Assembly: GCF_003067705.1 (NCBI RefSeq)
Contig: NZ_QANL01000001.1
Coordinates: forward strand, 868,001-932,000
Origin: Planctomonas deserti
GTDB lineage: Bacteria > Actinomycetota > Actinomycetes > Actinomycetales > Microbacteriaceae
Length of the DNA: 64,000 nt
Direction of reading: 5' to 3'
This document shows, piece after piece, positions 16,739 through 28,063 of the stretch (position 1 is its first letter; every line of letters starts with the position of its first letter). The position numbers were made by a program, and so were the translations under genes. The notes beneath the pieces were generated by a model. It was given only the letters and a program-made list of their open reading frames with translations, was not told the DNA's origin and ran no database searches.

Positions 16739-17887
16739 GTGAGGTTTCAGGCGAACCGTGACGTGTTCAGCGAGGCCGTCTCCTTTGCCGTGAAGCTCCT
16801 CCCGCAGCGCACCACCCTCCCGATCCTGAGCGGTGTGCTCATCGAGGCCGACGAGGACGGGCTCACCCTGTCGTCGTTCGACTACGAGGTCTCCGCTCGC
16901 ACCCGGATCGATGCCGAGGTCGAGGAGACCGGACGGGTGCTGGTCTCCGGCCGGCTGCTCGCCGACATCGCCAACCGCCTCCCCGGCGCCCCTGTGCAGT
17001 TCTCGACGGACGAGTCCCGCATCAGCGTGACCTGCGGCGCCGCGCACTTCACCCTGCTCAGCATGCCGGTGGAGGAATATCCCAGCCTTCCCGAGATCGC
17101 CCCGCAGACGGGCCTTCTGCCGGCCGACTCCTTCGCCACCGCCGTGTCGCAGGTGGCCGTCGCCGCCTCGCGCGACGACGTCACTCCGGTCATCACGGGT
17201 GTGCAGCTCGAGGTCGGCGACAACACTCTCGGTCTCATCGCGACCGACCGCTACCGCGTCGCCGTGCGGGAGATCGACTGGGACCGCGGCGACAACGCGC
17301 AGTCCGAGACTCTCACGGCGCTGGTGCCGGCGCGCACCCTGCAGGAGGTCGGTAAGACCTTCGGCCACAGCGGCACCATCTCGGTCGCGATCACCCACAC
17401 CGACGAGCGTGAGCTGATCGCGTTCAGCGCCGACCGCAAGACGGTGACCTCCCTCCTCATCAAGGGCAACTTCCCGCCGGTCAAGCGGCTCTTCCCCGAG
17501 ACCGTCGAGAACTACGCCGTCATCAACACGGCCGAGCTCATCGAGGCGACGCGCCGCGTCGCGCTCGTCCTGGAGCGCGAGGCCGCGCTCCGCTTCACCT
17601 TCACGATCGACGGGCTCACGCTCGAGGCGATCGGGTCGGAACAGGCCCAGGCATCGGAGAGCATCGACGCCCTCCTCACGGGTGGCGACACTGTCGTGTC
17701 ACTCAAGCCGCAGTTCCTGCTGGACGGCCTCGGTGCCGTGCACAGCGAGTTCGTCCGTCTCTCGTTCACGAAGACGGACAACCCGAACAAGCCCGGGCCG
17801 GTGCTGATCACGAGCCAGTCCTCGAAGGATCAGGCCGGGGCGGACAACTACAGGTACCTGCTGCAGCCCAACCTGCTGCTCAGGTAA
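16739..17887 (+). CDS. dnaN: DNA polymerase III beta sliding clamp DnaN
   Basis: 382-residue clamp with the three repeated folds of the family. It begins RFQANRDVFSEAVSFAVKLLPQR and ends in the LLQPNLLLR-type C-terminus that closes the peptide-binding pocket (the usual end is PMRL-like). It tethers polymerase III to DNA and serves as a docking site for other factors, potentially including the NucS encoded at 61492-62187. GTG 16739 is taken as start from an AGGGG site 6 bases upstream; the earlier in-frame codons are not conserved. Confidence 0.97.
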   Translation: MRFQANRDVFSEAVSFAVKLLPQRTTLPILSGVLIEADEDGLTLSSFDYEVSARTRIDAEVEETGRVLVSGRLLADIANRLPGAPVQFSTDESRISVTCGAAHFTLLSMPVEEYPSLPEIAPQTGLLPADSFATAVSQVAVAASRDDVTPVITGVQLEVGDNTLGLIATDRYRVAVREIDWDRGDNAQSETLTALVPARTLQEVGKTFGHSGTISVAITHTDERELIAFSADRKTVTSLLIKGNFPPVKRLFPETVENYAVINTAELIEATRRVALVLEREAALRFTFTIDGLTLEAIGSEQAQASESIDALLTGGDTVVSLKPQFLLDGLGAVHSEFVRLSFTKTDNPNKPGPVLITSQSSKDQAGADNYRYLLQPNLLLR

Positions 17888-17913
17888 TCCCGCCCCTACG
17901 AGGAGGAACACAC

Positions 17914-18798
17914 ATGCACATCGGTCTCGTCGGCCTTGGCAAAATGGGCAACAACATGCGCGCCCGGCTCGAGGCGAACGGCATCCAGGTCACCGGGTAC
18001 GACACGCGTCCTGACGTGTCCGACGTCCCCGAGCTCAAGGATCTCGTCGCCGCGCTGCCCACGCCGCGCATCGTCTGGGTCATGGTGCCGTCCGGCAAGA
18101 TCACGCACGACGTGATCGCCCACCTCAGCGGACTGCTGGAGGAGGGCGACCTCCTCATCGACGGTGGCAACTCCAAGTTCACCGACGACTTCGCGCACGC
18201 CGAACTGCTCAGTCACGTCGGCATCAACTACGTCGACGTGGGAGTATCCGGCGGCGTGTGGGGCGCGCAGAACGGCTACGGCCTCATGGCCGGCGGCGAC
18301 GTCGAGCAGGTCGAGCGCCTCATGCCCGTCTTCGACGCCCTGCGCCCCGAGGGCCCCCGCGAGGAGAGCTTCGTCCACGCGGGCGGCACCGGCGCGGGTC
18401 ACTACGCGAAGATGGTGCACAACGGCATCGAGTACGCCATGATGCAGGCCTTCGCCGAGGGCTTCGAGCTCCTCGAGGCGCGCAGCGACGTGATCAAGGA
18501 CGTTCCCGGCACGTTCAAGGCCTGGCAGCAGGGCACCGTCGTGCGCTCCTGGCTGCTCGAGCTCCTGGTGCGCGCTCTGGACGAGGACCCGAAGCTGGAG
18601 CACGTGGCCGGCTACGTCGAGGATTCCGGCGAGGGACGCTGGACGATCGAGGAGGCCATCAACAACGCCGTCCCGGTCCCCACCATCAGCGCCTCGATCT
18701 TCGCGCGGTTCGTCTCGCGCCAGGACGACTCGCCCGCCATGAAGGCGGTCGCCGCCCTGCGCAACCAGTTCGGCGGGCACGCGGTCAAGAGGCGGTAG
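17914..18798 (+). CDS. gnd: 6-phosphogluconate dehydrogenase, decarboxylating (short GndA type)
   Basis: 294-residue enzyme converting 6-phosphogluconate to ribulose 5-phosphate and CO2 in the pentose phosphate pathway. The N-terminal Rossmann motif GLVGLGKMGNNM, the substrate segment GVSGGVWGAQNG and the catalytic lysine region HYAKMVHNGIEY are seen. Its length marks the short, often NAD-preferring class rather than the 470-residue Gnd. It sits between dnaN and recF, where this gene is conserved in many actinobacteria. An AGGAGG site precedes the ATG. Confidence 0.95.
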   Translation: MHIGLVGLGKMGNNMRARLEANGIQVTGYDTRPDVSDVPELKDLVAALPTPRIVWVMVPSGKITHDVIAHLSGLLEEGDLLIDGGNSKFTDDFAHAELLSHVGINYVDVGVSGGVWGAQNGYGLMAGGDVEQVERLMPVFDALRPEGPREESFVHAGGTGAGHYAKMVHNGIEYAMMQAFAEGFELLEARSDVIKDVPGTFKAWQQGTVVRSWLLELLVRALDEDPKLEHVAGYVEDSGEGRWTIEEAINNAVPVPTISASIFARFVSRQDDSPAMKAVAALRNQFGGHAVKRR

Positions 18799-18809
18799 CG
18801 CGTGGCGCG

Positions 18810-19997
18810 ATGCTAGTGCGGCAGCTCGCCCTGCGCGACTTCCGCAACTACCGGGAAGCCGACGTCTCGCTCGAGCCCGGTCCGAACCTGTTCGTCGGCA
18901 GCAACGGCCAGGGGAAGACCAACCTCGTCGAGGCGCTCGGCTATCTCAGCACCCTGGGCTCGCACCGGGTCTCCACCGACCAGGCCCTGATCCGTCAGGA
19001 TCAGCCGTCGGCGGTGATCCGGGCGAGGCTGCAGCACGAGGGGCGCGAGAAGCTCGTCGAGGTGGAGCTGAACCGGGTCGGCGCGAACCGCGCGCAGGTC
19101 AACCGCTCCGTGGTGAAGACCCGCGAGCTTCCGCGCTACTTCTCGAGCGTGCTGTTCGCGCCGGAGGACCTCGCGCTCGTTCGCGGGGACCCGTCCGGGC
19201 GTCGCAGGTTCCTCGACCAGCTGCTCGTGCTGCGCGCGCCCCGGCTCTCCGGCGTGCTCGCCGACTACGAGCGGGTGCTCAAGCAGCGGAACTCGCTGCT
19301 CAAGTCCGCCCGGGCGACCGGCGCGAAGGCAGCATCCCTCACCACCCTCGACATCTGGGACGAGCGGCTGGTCGCGCTCGGGTCGGAGATCATCGCCGCG
19401 CGGAGCAGGCTCCTCGCCGAGCTCGCCCCGCACGTGCGCAGCGGCTACGCCGCGGTGGCCGGAGCGGATCACGGGCCGACGCTCGTGGCGTCGCTCAGCG
19501 TGCTCGGCGCGGACCCGGACGAGGACGAGCAGCAAGGTATGGCGCCCGCGGACACGATGACGCCCGAGGATCTGACGAACCCCGCCGCGATCGCGACCCG
19601 GTACTCGGCGGCCCTGCAGCGGTTGCGCCGGCGGGAGCTCGATCGCGGCATAACGCTGGCTGGACCGCACCGCGACGACGTCGTGTTCGCCCTGAACGGT
19701 CTGCCGGCCAAGGGCTACGCCAGTCACGGCGAGTCGTGGTCGTTCGCGCTCGCGCTGAAGCTGGCGTCGGCCGAGATCCTGCGCCGGGAGTCGGCGAGCG
19801 GCGATCCCGTGCTCATCCTCGACGACGTGTTCGCCGAGCTCGACGAGTCCCGCCGCATCCGTCTCGCCGACGCCATCGCCGACTACGAGCAGGTGCTCAT
19901 CACGGCGGCGGTCTACGGGGACGTCCCCGAGGGTCTTCGCGCCCACACCGTCCGCATCGCCGCGGGCAGCATCGTCGACGAGGCCGCCGATGGATGA
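18810..19997 (+). CDS. recF: DNA replication and repair protein RecF
   Basis: 395-residue SMC-like ATPase that helps load RecA at gaps in damaged DNA. Walker A GSNGQGKTN is at residues 30-38, the ABC-type signature lies near YASHGESWSFALALKLA and Walker B is VLILDDVFAELD. ATG 18810 is the first codon that gives the family N-terminus LVRQLALRDFRNY. The stop overlaps the next gene by 8 bases. Confidence 0.97.
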   Translation: MLVRQLALRDFRNYREADVSLEPGPNLFVGSNGQGKTNLVEALGYLSTLGSHRVSTDQALIRQDQPSAVIRARLQHEGREKLVEVELNRVGANRAQVNRSVVKTRELPRYFSSVLFAPEDLALVRGDPSGRRRFLDQLLVLRAPRLSGVLADYERVLKQRNSLLKSARATGAKAASLTTLDIWDERLVALGSEIIAARSRLLAELAPHVRSGYAAVAGADHGPTLVASLSVLGADPDEDEQQGMAPADTMTPEDLTNPAAIATRYSAALQRLRRRELDRGITLAGPHRDDVVFALNGLPAKGYASHGESWSFALALKLASAEILRRESASGDPVLILDDVFAELDESRRIRLADAIADYEQVLITAAVYGDVPEGLRAHTVRIAAGSIVDEAADG

Positions 19998-20577
19998 GTC
20001 GCGCGGCCCCGGGACGCCCGCGCAGCACGGCACCACGTACCCGGTCGGCGGCCCTTCGGATGCCGACGCGGCCGGCGACGAGTTCGACGACGGGGCGGAG
20101 AACGAGTCGGTCGCGGTGTATCAGCGGTTCCGCCGGGTCTTCGGCAGCGCCGCCGTGCGCGGAGCGAACGCGCGCAAGCGCAGGCAGAAGAAGGCGGGCG
20201 ACAGCGTCCCGTTCGCGCCCGGCCGCGACCCGGATCGCCTCGGCGACATCGTGCAGGGCCTCACCGCGCGTCTCGGCTGGGACTCCTCCCTCGCGCAGTC
20301 CGACCTGATGCTCGCCTGGACAGAGATCGCGGGCGAGGAGACGGCCGCGCACTCCCACCCGACCGGCATCGACAACGGCACGCTTACCGTCGAATGCGAG
20401 TCCACGGCCTGGGCGACGCAGCTGCGTCTGATGCGGGTGCAGATCACCACGCGCATCGCCGAGAAGTACCCCGACGCCGGGGTGCAGTCGATTCGTTTCC
20501 AGGGGCCTGACGCCCCGTCCTGGAAACGCGGTCCCAAATCAATTCCAGGGCGCGGTCCTCGCGATACTTACGGCTGA
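19990..20577 (+). CDS. dciA: DciA-like protein (DUF721)
   Basis: 195-residue protein with a disordered, acidic N-terminus (about 1-45) and a DUF721 domain at about 80-180 (DIVQGLTARLGW, WTEIAGEETAAHSHP, ESTAWATQLRLM). DUF721 proteins include DciA, which in bacteria lacking DnaC helps load the replicative helicase. The position directly after recF and before gyrB is conserved across actinobacteria. The 8-base overlap with recF implies coupling. Confidence 0.88.
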   Translation: MDESRGPGTPAQHGTTYPVGGPSDADAAGDEFDDGAENESVAVYQRFRRVFGSAAVRGANARKRRQKKAGDSVPFAPGRDPDRLGDIVQGLTARLGWDSSLAQSDLMLAWTEIAGEETAAHSHPTGIDNGTLTVECESTAWATQLRLMRVQITTRIAEKYPDAGVQSIRFQGPDAPSWKRGPKSIPGRGPRDTYG

Positions 20578-20604
20578 CGACCCATAAACGTTCACCCGCA
20601 GCGA

Positions 20605-20638
20605 GAAAACGCCCCAGAAGGCCGTTTTCGGCGGGGCG
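20605..20638 (+). terminator. Two competing hairpins after dciA
   Basis: GAAAACG (20605-20611) can pair with CGTTTTC (20623-20629). Alternatively CGCCCC (20610-20615) can pair with GGGGCG (20633-20638), helped by GCC/GGC inside. The two folds share bases and exclude each other. One or both probably end the dnaN-dciA transcript. Confidence 0.5.
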
Positions 20639-20651
20639 CCGCGCCCGGGCT

Positions 20652-22796
<2,145 letters not shown>

Positions 22797-22880
22797 CGGC
22801 CCGCCGTGCCGGCGTTCCATGCCGCACGCCCGCCGCCCGTCCTTGAAGCCCGCCAGACGAAGTAGAAGAACGAGAGAAGC

Positions 22881-25463
22881 ATGGCCGACGAAACGAACGA
22901 GACGCCCGAAGCCCCCGAGGAGACCGTCGAGGAGACGGTGACGGGGGTCGCCATCCAGCACGACCGCGTGGAGCAGGTGGACCTTCAGCTCGAGATGCAG
23001 CGGTCCTACCTCGACTACGCGATGAGCGTGATCGTGGGCCGGGCCCTGCCGGAGGTGCGGGACGGCCTGAAGCCCGTTCACCGCCGCGTGATCTACGCCA
23101 TGTACGACGGCGGATACCGCCCCGACCGCTCGTTCTCCAAGTCCGCGCGCGTCGTGGGCGAGGTCATGGGCCAGTTCCACCCGCACGGCGACGCGTCGAT
23201 CTACGACACCCTCGTGCGACTGGTGCAGCCGTGGGCCATGCGCTACCCGCTGGCGCTCGGTCAGGGCAACTTCGGCTCGCCGGGCAACGACGGCGCCGCC
23301 GCCCCGCGGTACACCGAGACCAAGATGGCCCCGCTCGCCCTGGAGATGGTGCGGGACATCACCGAGGAGACCGTCGACTTCCAGGACAACTACGACGGCC
23401 GCACCCTCGAGCCCGTCGTGCTGCCGAGCCGGTTCCCGAACCTGCTGGTCAACGGATCCGTCGGCATCGCGGTCGGTATGGCGACCAACATCCCGCCGCA
23501 CAACCTGCGCGAGGTCGCCTCCGCCGCCCTGTGGGTGCTCGAGCACCCGGACGCCGACGAGGAGGAGACCATGGCCGCCCTGGTGCAGCGCATCAAGGGC
23601 CCCGACTTCCCCACCGGAGCGCAGATCCTCGGCGTCAAGGGCATCCAGGACGCCTACCGCACCGGTCGCGGCTCCATCACGATGCGCGCGGTCGTGAACG
23701 TCGAGGAAATCCAGGGCCGCACCTGCCTCGTCGTCACCGAGCTGCCGTACCAGGTGAACCCGGACAACCTCGCGATCAAGATCGCCGAGCTCGTCAAGGA
23801 GGGCAAGCTCGGCGGCGTCGCCGACATCCGCGACGAAACGTCCGGCCGCACCGGCCAGCGCCTCGTGATCGTGCTCAAGCGCGACGCCGTGGCCAAGGTC
23901 GTGCTCAACAACCTGTACAAGCAGACGCAGCTGCAGGAGAACTTCGGCGCCAACATGCTCGCGATCGTGGACGGCGTTCCGCGCACGCTCGCGCTCGACG
24001 GCTTCATCCGCGCGTGGGTCGACCACCAGGTCGAGGTCATCGTGCGGCGCACCCAGTTCCGTTTGCGCGAGGCCGAGGCCCGCGCCCACATCCTGCGCGG
24101 CTACCTTAAGGCGCTCGACGCGCTCGACGAGGTCATCGCCCTCATCCGCGCGTCCGCGACCGTCGAGGTGGCCCGATCCGGCCTCATGAGGCTGCTCGAC
24201 ATCGACGAGCTGCAGGCGAACGCCATCCTCGAGATGCAGCTGCGCCGCCTCGCCGCCCTCGAGCGCCAGCGGATCCAGGAGCAGGCGAACGAGCTCGAGA
24301 CGCGCATCGCGGAGTACAAGCACATCCTTGCCACGCCGAGCGTGCAGCGCGAGATCATCGGCACCGAGCTCGGCGAGATCGTCGACAAGTTCGGCGACGA
24401 CCGGCGCACGGAGATCATGTTCGGCTTCGACGGCGACATGAGCATGGAGGACCTCATCCCCGAGGAGGAGATGGTCGTCACGCTCACGCGCGGCGGGTAC
24501 GTCAAGCGCACGCGCAGCGACAACTACCGCAGCCAGCGCCGGGGCGGCAAGGGCGTCCGCGGGGCGCAGCTGCGCGCCGACGACGTCGTGGAGCACTTCT
24601 TCGTGACCACGACCCACCACTGGCTGCTGTTCCTCACCAACAAGGGACGCGTCTACCGGGCCAAGGCGTACGAGCTGCAGGAGGCCGGCCGCGACGCGAA
24701 GGGCCAGCACGTCGCCAACCTGCTCGCCATGCAGCCGGATGAGGTCATCTCGCAGGTGCTCGACATCCGCGACTACACGGCCGCGCAGTTCCTCGTGCTC
24801 GCCACCCGTGACGGCCTCATCAAGAAGACCGCGCTCACCGAGTACGACACGAACCGCTCGGGCGGCATCATCGCCATCAACCTCCGCGAGGGCGACGAGC
24901 TGGTCTCGGCGCTGCTCGTCGACGAGACCGACGACCTCCTCCTCGTGTCGCGCAAGGGCATGTCGGTGCGCTTCACCGCGTCGAACGACGCGCTGCGCCC
25001 GATGGGCCGCTCGACGTCCGGTGTGAAGGGCATGGCGTTCCGCGGTGACGACACGCTGCTCTCCGCATCCGTCGTCGGCGAGGACGGCTTCGTCTTCGTC
25101 GTGACCGAGGGCGGTTACGCCAAGCGCACCTCGGCCGACCAGTACCGGGTGCAGAACCGCGGCGGCATGGGCATCAAGGTGGCCAAGCTCGCCGAGGCCC
25201 GGGGCGACCTCGCCGGCGCGCTCATCGTGTCGGAGGACGACGAGGTGCTCGTCGTTCTCGCCAGCGGCAAGGTGGTACGCTCTGCCGTGGCCGAGGTCCC
25301 GGCGAAGGGCCGCGACACCATGGGTGTGGTCTTCGCACGCTTCGCCGACAGCGATCGCATCATCGCTCTGGCCAGGAACGCGGAGCGGAATGTGGAAGAG
25401 GAACTGGTCGACTCCGTCACTCCGGTGGATGGGACCGGGAAGGACGAGTCAGTAGATGAGTAG
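22881..25463 (+). CDS. gyrA: DNA gyrase subunit A
   Basis: 860-residue DNA-cleaving subunit. The catalytic tyrosine is Y144 (AAPRYTET). The quinolone-determining region reads [11 protein letters not shown] with A105, S106 and D109. Alanine at the position of E. coli Ser83 is the normal state in Mycobacterium tuberculosis (A90) and goes with lower natural quinolone susceptibility. The C-terminal beta-pinwheel contains the GyrA-box-like QRRGGKG at about 552. The C-terminal tail is acidic. The gene follows gyrB by 84 bases. Confidence 0.98.
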   Translation: MADETNETPEAPEETVEETVTGVAIQHDRVEQVDLQLEMQRSYLDYAMSVIVGRALPEVRDGLKPVHRRVIYAMYDGGYRPDRSFSKSARVVGEVMGQFHPHGDASIYDTLVRLVQPWAMRYPLALGQGNFGSPGNDGAAAPRYTETKMAPLALEMVRDITEETVDFQDNYDGRTLEPVVLPSRFPNLLVNGSVGIAVGMATNIPPHNLREVASAALWVLEHPDADEEETMAALVQRIKGPDFPTGAQILGVKGIQDAYRTGRGSITMRAVVNVEEIQGRTCLVVTELPYQVNPDNLAIKIAELVKEGKLGGVADIRDETSGRTGQRLVIVLKRDAVAKVVLNNLYKQTQLQENFGANMLAIVDGVPRTLALDGFIRAWVDHQVEVIVRRTQFRLREAEARAHILRGYLKALDALDEVIALIRASATVEVARSGLMRLLDIDELQANAILEMQLRRLAALERQRIQEQANELETRIAEYKHILATPSVQREIIGTELGEIVDKFGDDRRTEIMFGFDGDMSMEDLIPEEEMVVTLTRGGYVKRTRSDNYRSQRRGGKGVRGAQLRADDVVEHFFVTTTHHWLLFLTNKGRVYRAKAYELQEAGRDAKGQHVANLLAMQPDEVISQVLDIRDYTAAQFLVLATRDGLIKKTALTEYDTNRSGGIIAINLREGDELVSALLVDETDDLLLVSRKGMSVRFTASNDALRPMGRSTSGVKGMAFRGDDTLLSASVVGEDGFVFVVTEGGYAKRTSADQYRVQNRGGMGIKVAKLAEARGDLAGALIVSEDDEVLVVLASGKVVRSAVAEVPAKGRDTMGVVFARFADSDRIIALARNAERNVEEELVDSVTPVDGTGKDESVDE

Positions 25464-25866
25464 TGTCGCCGAGAAGCTCGCGAAGAAATCTTCGCGCGCG
25501 GCATCCACGAAACAGGTGCGGCTCAAGCTCGTGTACATCGACTTCTGGTCGGCGCTGAAGCTGTCGTTCCTCATCTCGGTGGTCCTCGGCATCGTCCTCG
25601 TGGTGGTGGTGTTCCTGGTCTGGAGCGTCATCGCCTCGACCGGCATCTTCGACTCGGTGAGCCAGCTCTTCCAGGACGTCGCCGGTGAGGGGTCCGACTT
25701 CCGGCTCGACTCCATCGTGGGACTGCCGCAGGTGATGGGCTTCTCGATCATCGTCGCGCTGCTCAACGTCGTGGTGCTGACGGCGCTCGGCGCCATCGCC
25801 GCGCTGCTCTACAACCTGAGCGTGCGGATCACCGGCGGTCTCCTGGTCGGCTTCACCAACAACTGA
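25456..25866 (+). CDS. DUF3566 transmembrane protein
   Basis: 136-residue protein with a basic N-terminus and two membrane helices at about 35-60 and 92-120 ([41 protein letters not shown] in part). It matches the DUF3566 proteins that follow gyrA throughout the actinobacteria (Rv0007 in M. tuberculosis); their function is unknown. Its start overlaps the gyrA end by 8 bases. Confidence 0.93.
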   Translation: MSSVAEKLAKKSSRAASTKQVRLKLVYIDFWSALKLSFLISVVLGIVLVVVVFLVWSVIASTGIFDSVSQLFQDVAGEGSDFRLDSIVGLPQVMGFSIIVALLNVVVLTALGAIAALLYNLSVRITGGLLVGFTNN

Positions 25867-25949
25867 TCGGTAGTTTTGATCGGCGGCCTCCCCGGGCGGT
25901 GCCGATTCGGAATTCCGGCGGGCATACGGTAACGTAAACATGCCCAATC

Positions 25950-26023
25950 GGGGCTATAGCTCAGGCGGTTAGAGCGCTTCGCTGATAACGAAGAGGTCCC
26001 AGGTTCAAGTCCTGGTAGCCCCA
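25950..26023 (+). tRNA. ileT: tRNA-Ile (GAT)
   Basis: 74 bases. Acceptor stem GGGGCTA pairs with TAGCCCC, discriminator A at 26023. The anticodon loop CTGATAA gives anticodon GAT. The T arm contains GGTTCAAGTCC. CCA is not encoded. Confidence 0.97.
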
Positions 26024-26101
26024 CAAGGGGTCCGATTCCATCGGTCCCACGTGGTTGCAGTTCTCCACGCACCACACGCCCGCCGGGGCTAGCCGGCGAT
26101 C

Positions 26102-26174
26102 GGGGCCTTAGCTCAGTTGGTAGAGCGCCTGCTTTGCAAGCAGGATGTCAGGAGTTCGATTCTCCTAGGCTCCA
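26102..26174 (+). tRNA. alaT: tRNA-Ala (TGC)
   Basis: 73 bases. Acceptor stem GGGGCCT pairs with AGGCTCC including one G-T wobble, discriminator A. Anticodon loop TTTGCAA gives TGC. The G3-T70 pair is the identity element of tRNA-Ala. CCA is not encoded. The catabolic island starts 3' of this gene. Confidence 0.97.
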
Positions 26175-26478
26175 CCCCTTCTCTCCCTCGGGCGGCGGCT
26201 TTCCCGGCCCGACTTCTGCCGATCGGACCGCCGTAGCCGCAGGCCGTCGTCGTCGCGTCGACGACCCGTTGCCCGTCCGCTGCGCCCCGGCCCCCCGGCG
26301 GCCGCGGAATAGGCCGAGCCGGGTTCACCGGTTTCGGCCGTCGTTTCTCCGTCTCGTGCCCGAAATGACCGCCTCCCGAGGACGAGCGTTCGATTTCCGT
26401 AGATCCTATTTTATATGCGATGATGCATCCGCGCTCGGTGACAGGCACCCCGCGCATGGATCACTGGAGACCCAGACG
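26175..26478. other. Leader region of the tct operon
   Basis: 304 bases without a gene. Near its end is an AT-rich patch (CCTATTTTATATG, 26405-26417) that is the most likely -10 area. It overlaps a dyad ATGC-N6-GCAT (26415-26428) and the palindrome GATGCATC (26422-26429), candidates for the operator of the GntR regulator at the end of the operon. Confidence 0.45.
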
Positions 26479-27444
26479 ATGAAGTCACGCACCCCCCTCG
26501 CCGCCGCAGGACTCGCCGCGGTATCCCTCTTCGCCCTCACCGCGTGCAGCGGCTCCGCCGAGCCCGCCGCCGACGGCGCGCCCTCCGGCAACGTCACCAT
26601 GGTCGTGCCCATGGGCGCGGGCGGCGGAAGCGACCAGTCCGGCCGCGCCATCGCATCGGGCCTGGAGGAGGGAACAGGCCTCAACATCAGCGTCGAGAAC
26701 CGCGAGGGCGGCTCCGGCGCCGTCGGCTACTCCTACTTCCTCTCCCAGAACGGCAAGAGCAACTACCTGCTCGCCTCGGAGACCGCCCTGCTGGCCCTGC
26801 CCGTGACGCAGGACGTGGAGTTCACCTACGAGGACTTCACCCCGATCATGAAGCTCGGTGACGACTACACCCTGCTGGTCGTTGCCCCCGATGCCCCGTA
26901 CGAGACGTGCTCCGACGTTGTGGACGCCGCGAAGGACGAGCGCGTCGTTGCCGCGGTCTCGGGCGCGACGAGCCTCGACGAGATCGTCTTCACCCTCGTC
27001 GAGTCGGACCAGGACGTCGAGTTCGACCGCGTTCCGTTCGAGTCCGGCAGCGAGGTGCTCACCGCACTGCTCGGCGGCCAGATCGACGTCGCGTCGCTCA
27101 ACCCGTCCGAGGTCATCGCGCAGCTCGAGGCCGGCGACCTCAAGGCGCTGTGCGCCTTCTCGGAGGAGCGCTACGAGTACGACGCGCTGAGTGAGATCCC
27201 CACCGCCAAGGAGCAGGGCATCGACGTCGCCTTCGCCCAGTACCGCGGCTTCATCGCCCCCGGCGGCATCACCGAGGACCAGACCCAGTACTGGATCGAG
27301 GCGGGGCAGGCCTACGAGAAGAGCGACGCCTACTCCGAGTACATCGAGAGCAACTACCTGCAGGCCAACGCCGTCTACGGCGACGAGTTCAGCGAGTACC
27401 TCGCCGGCAACACCGCCGATCTCGAAGTGGTGTTCGCCGAGTGA
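26479..27444 (+). CDS. tctC: Tripartite tricarboxylate transporter substrate-binding lipoprotein (TctC/Bug)
   Basis: 321-residue extracytoplasmic solute receptor. The signal peptide ends in lipobox LTAC with Cys23 as lipid anchor. The mature protein follows the Bug/TctC pattern (VVPMGAGGGSDQSGRAIA; IENREGGSGAVG-like NREGGSGAVGYSY). It delivers a carboxylated solute to TctBA. The start at ATG 26479 fits the signal peptide; the open frame before it is not conserved. It is the first gene of the eight-gene island. The ligand is unknown; members of the family bind citrate, aromatic acids, and sugar acids. Confidence 0.9.
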   Translation: MKSRTPLAAAGLAAVSLFALTACSGSAEPAADGAPSGNVTMVVPMGAGGGSDQSGRAIASGLEEGTGLNISVENREGGSGAVGYSYFLSQNGKSNYLLASETALLALPVTQDVEFTYEDFTPIMKLGDDYTLLVVAPDAPYETCSDVVDAAKDERVVAAVSGATSLDEIVFTLVESDQDVEFDRVPFESGSEVLTALLGGQIDVASLNPSEVIAQLEAGDLKALCAFSEERYEYDALSEIPTAKEQGIDVAFAQYRGFIAPGGITEDQTQYWIEAGQAYEKSDAYSEYIESNYLQANAVYGDEFSEYLAGNTADLEVVFAE

Positions 27445-28055
27445 CCGTCGCGCAGCGGGGCGGCCTGATCGCCGGTGTCGTTCTCGCCATCCTCGGCATC
27501 GCCGCGGTCGTCGGCGGGATCGGCTATGGAGTGACCGTCGAGGGAGGGGAGATCGGGCCGGGGTTCCTTCCCGCCTTCTCGGGCGGCCTCGTCGCGCTCT
27601 TCGCACTGCTCGACCTGATCGGGCGGCTCCGGCGCCGCACCGATCTGCCCACCCAGGCGGAGCTCATCCTCGACACCGTGGAGCCGGTGCGCACCGAGCA
27701 CGGCGGGGTCATCGGACATACCCCCGGTGACCCCGGGGCGGTGTCGACCGGCACCGAGGCGTTCCACGTCCCGGACACCGGTGACGACCTCGACATCTTC
27801 GGCCGCACTCAGAAGCAGCGCAACCGCATGCTCGCGGTGGTGCTCGGGCTCGTCGTGGCCGCGCTGGTCGCCGTGCAGCTCGTCGGCTTCCTCATCGCCT
27901 TCGTGCTGCTCATCTTCGTGATCGCCGTCGTGGTCGAGGGGCGCAAGGTCATCCCGGCCGCGATCGTCTCCCTCGCCACGGGAGCCGTCACCTACGCCAT
28001 CTTCGTCGCGTTGTTGCGGGTACCCCTGCCGCAGGGCCTTCTCGGAATCATCTAG
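27441..28055 (+). CDS. tctB: Tripartite tricarboxylate transporter small subunit TctB
   Basis: 204-residue membrane protein with four hydrophobic segments (about 8-28, 40-58, 132-165 and 172-195) and a hydrophilic loop between the first and second pair, the TctB architecture. It overlaps tctC by 4 bases and is followed by tctA after 8 bases. It is the small integral membrane subunit of the transporter, whose role is structural or in coupling. Confidence 0.88.
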   Translation: MTVAQRGGLIAGVVLAILGIAAVVGGIGYGVTVEGGEIGPGFLPAFSGGLVALFALLDLIGRLRRRTDLPTQAELILDTVEPVRTEHGGVIGHTPGDPGAVSTGTEAFHVPDTGDDLDIFGRTQKQRNRMLAVVLGLVVAALVAVQLVGFLIAFVLLIFVIAVVVEGRKVIPAAIVSLATGAVTYAIFVALLRVPLPQGLLGII

Positions 28056-28063
28056 GAGCCACC

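Noticed and set aside
26175-26478. Riboswitch upstream of tctC
   Set aside because: No conserved riboswitch core was recognised; only an AT-rich promoter-like patch and small dyads are present.
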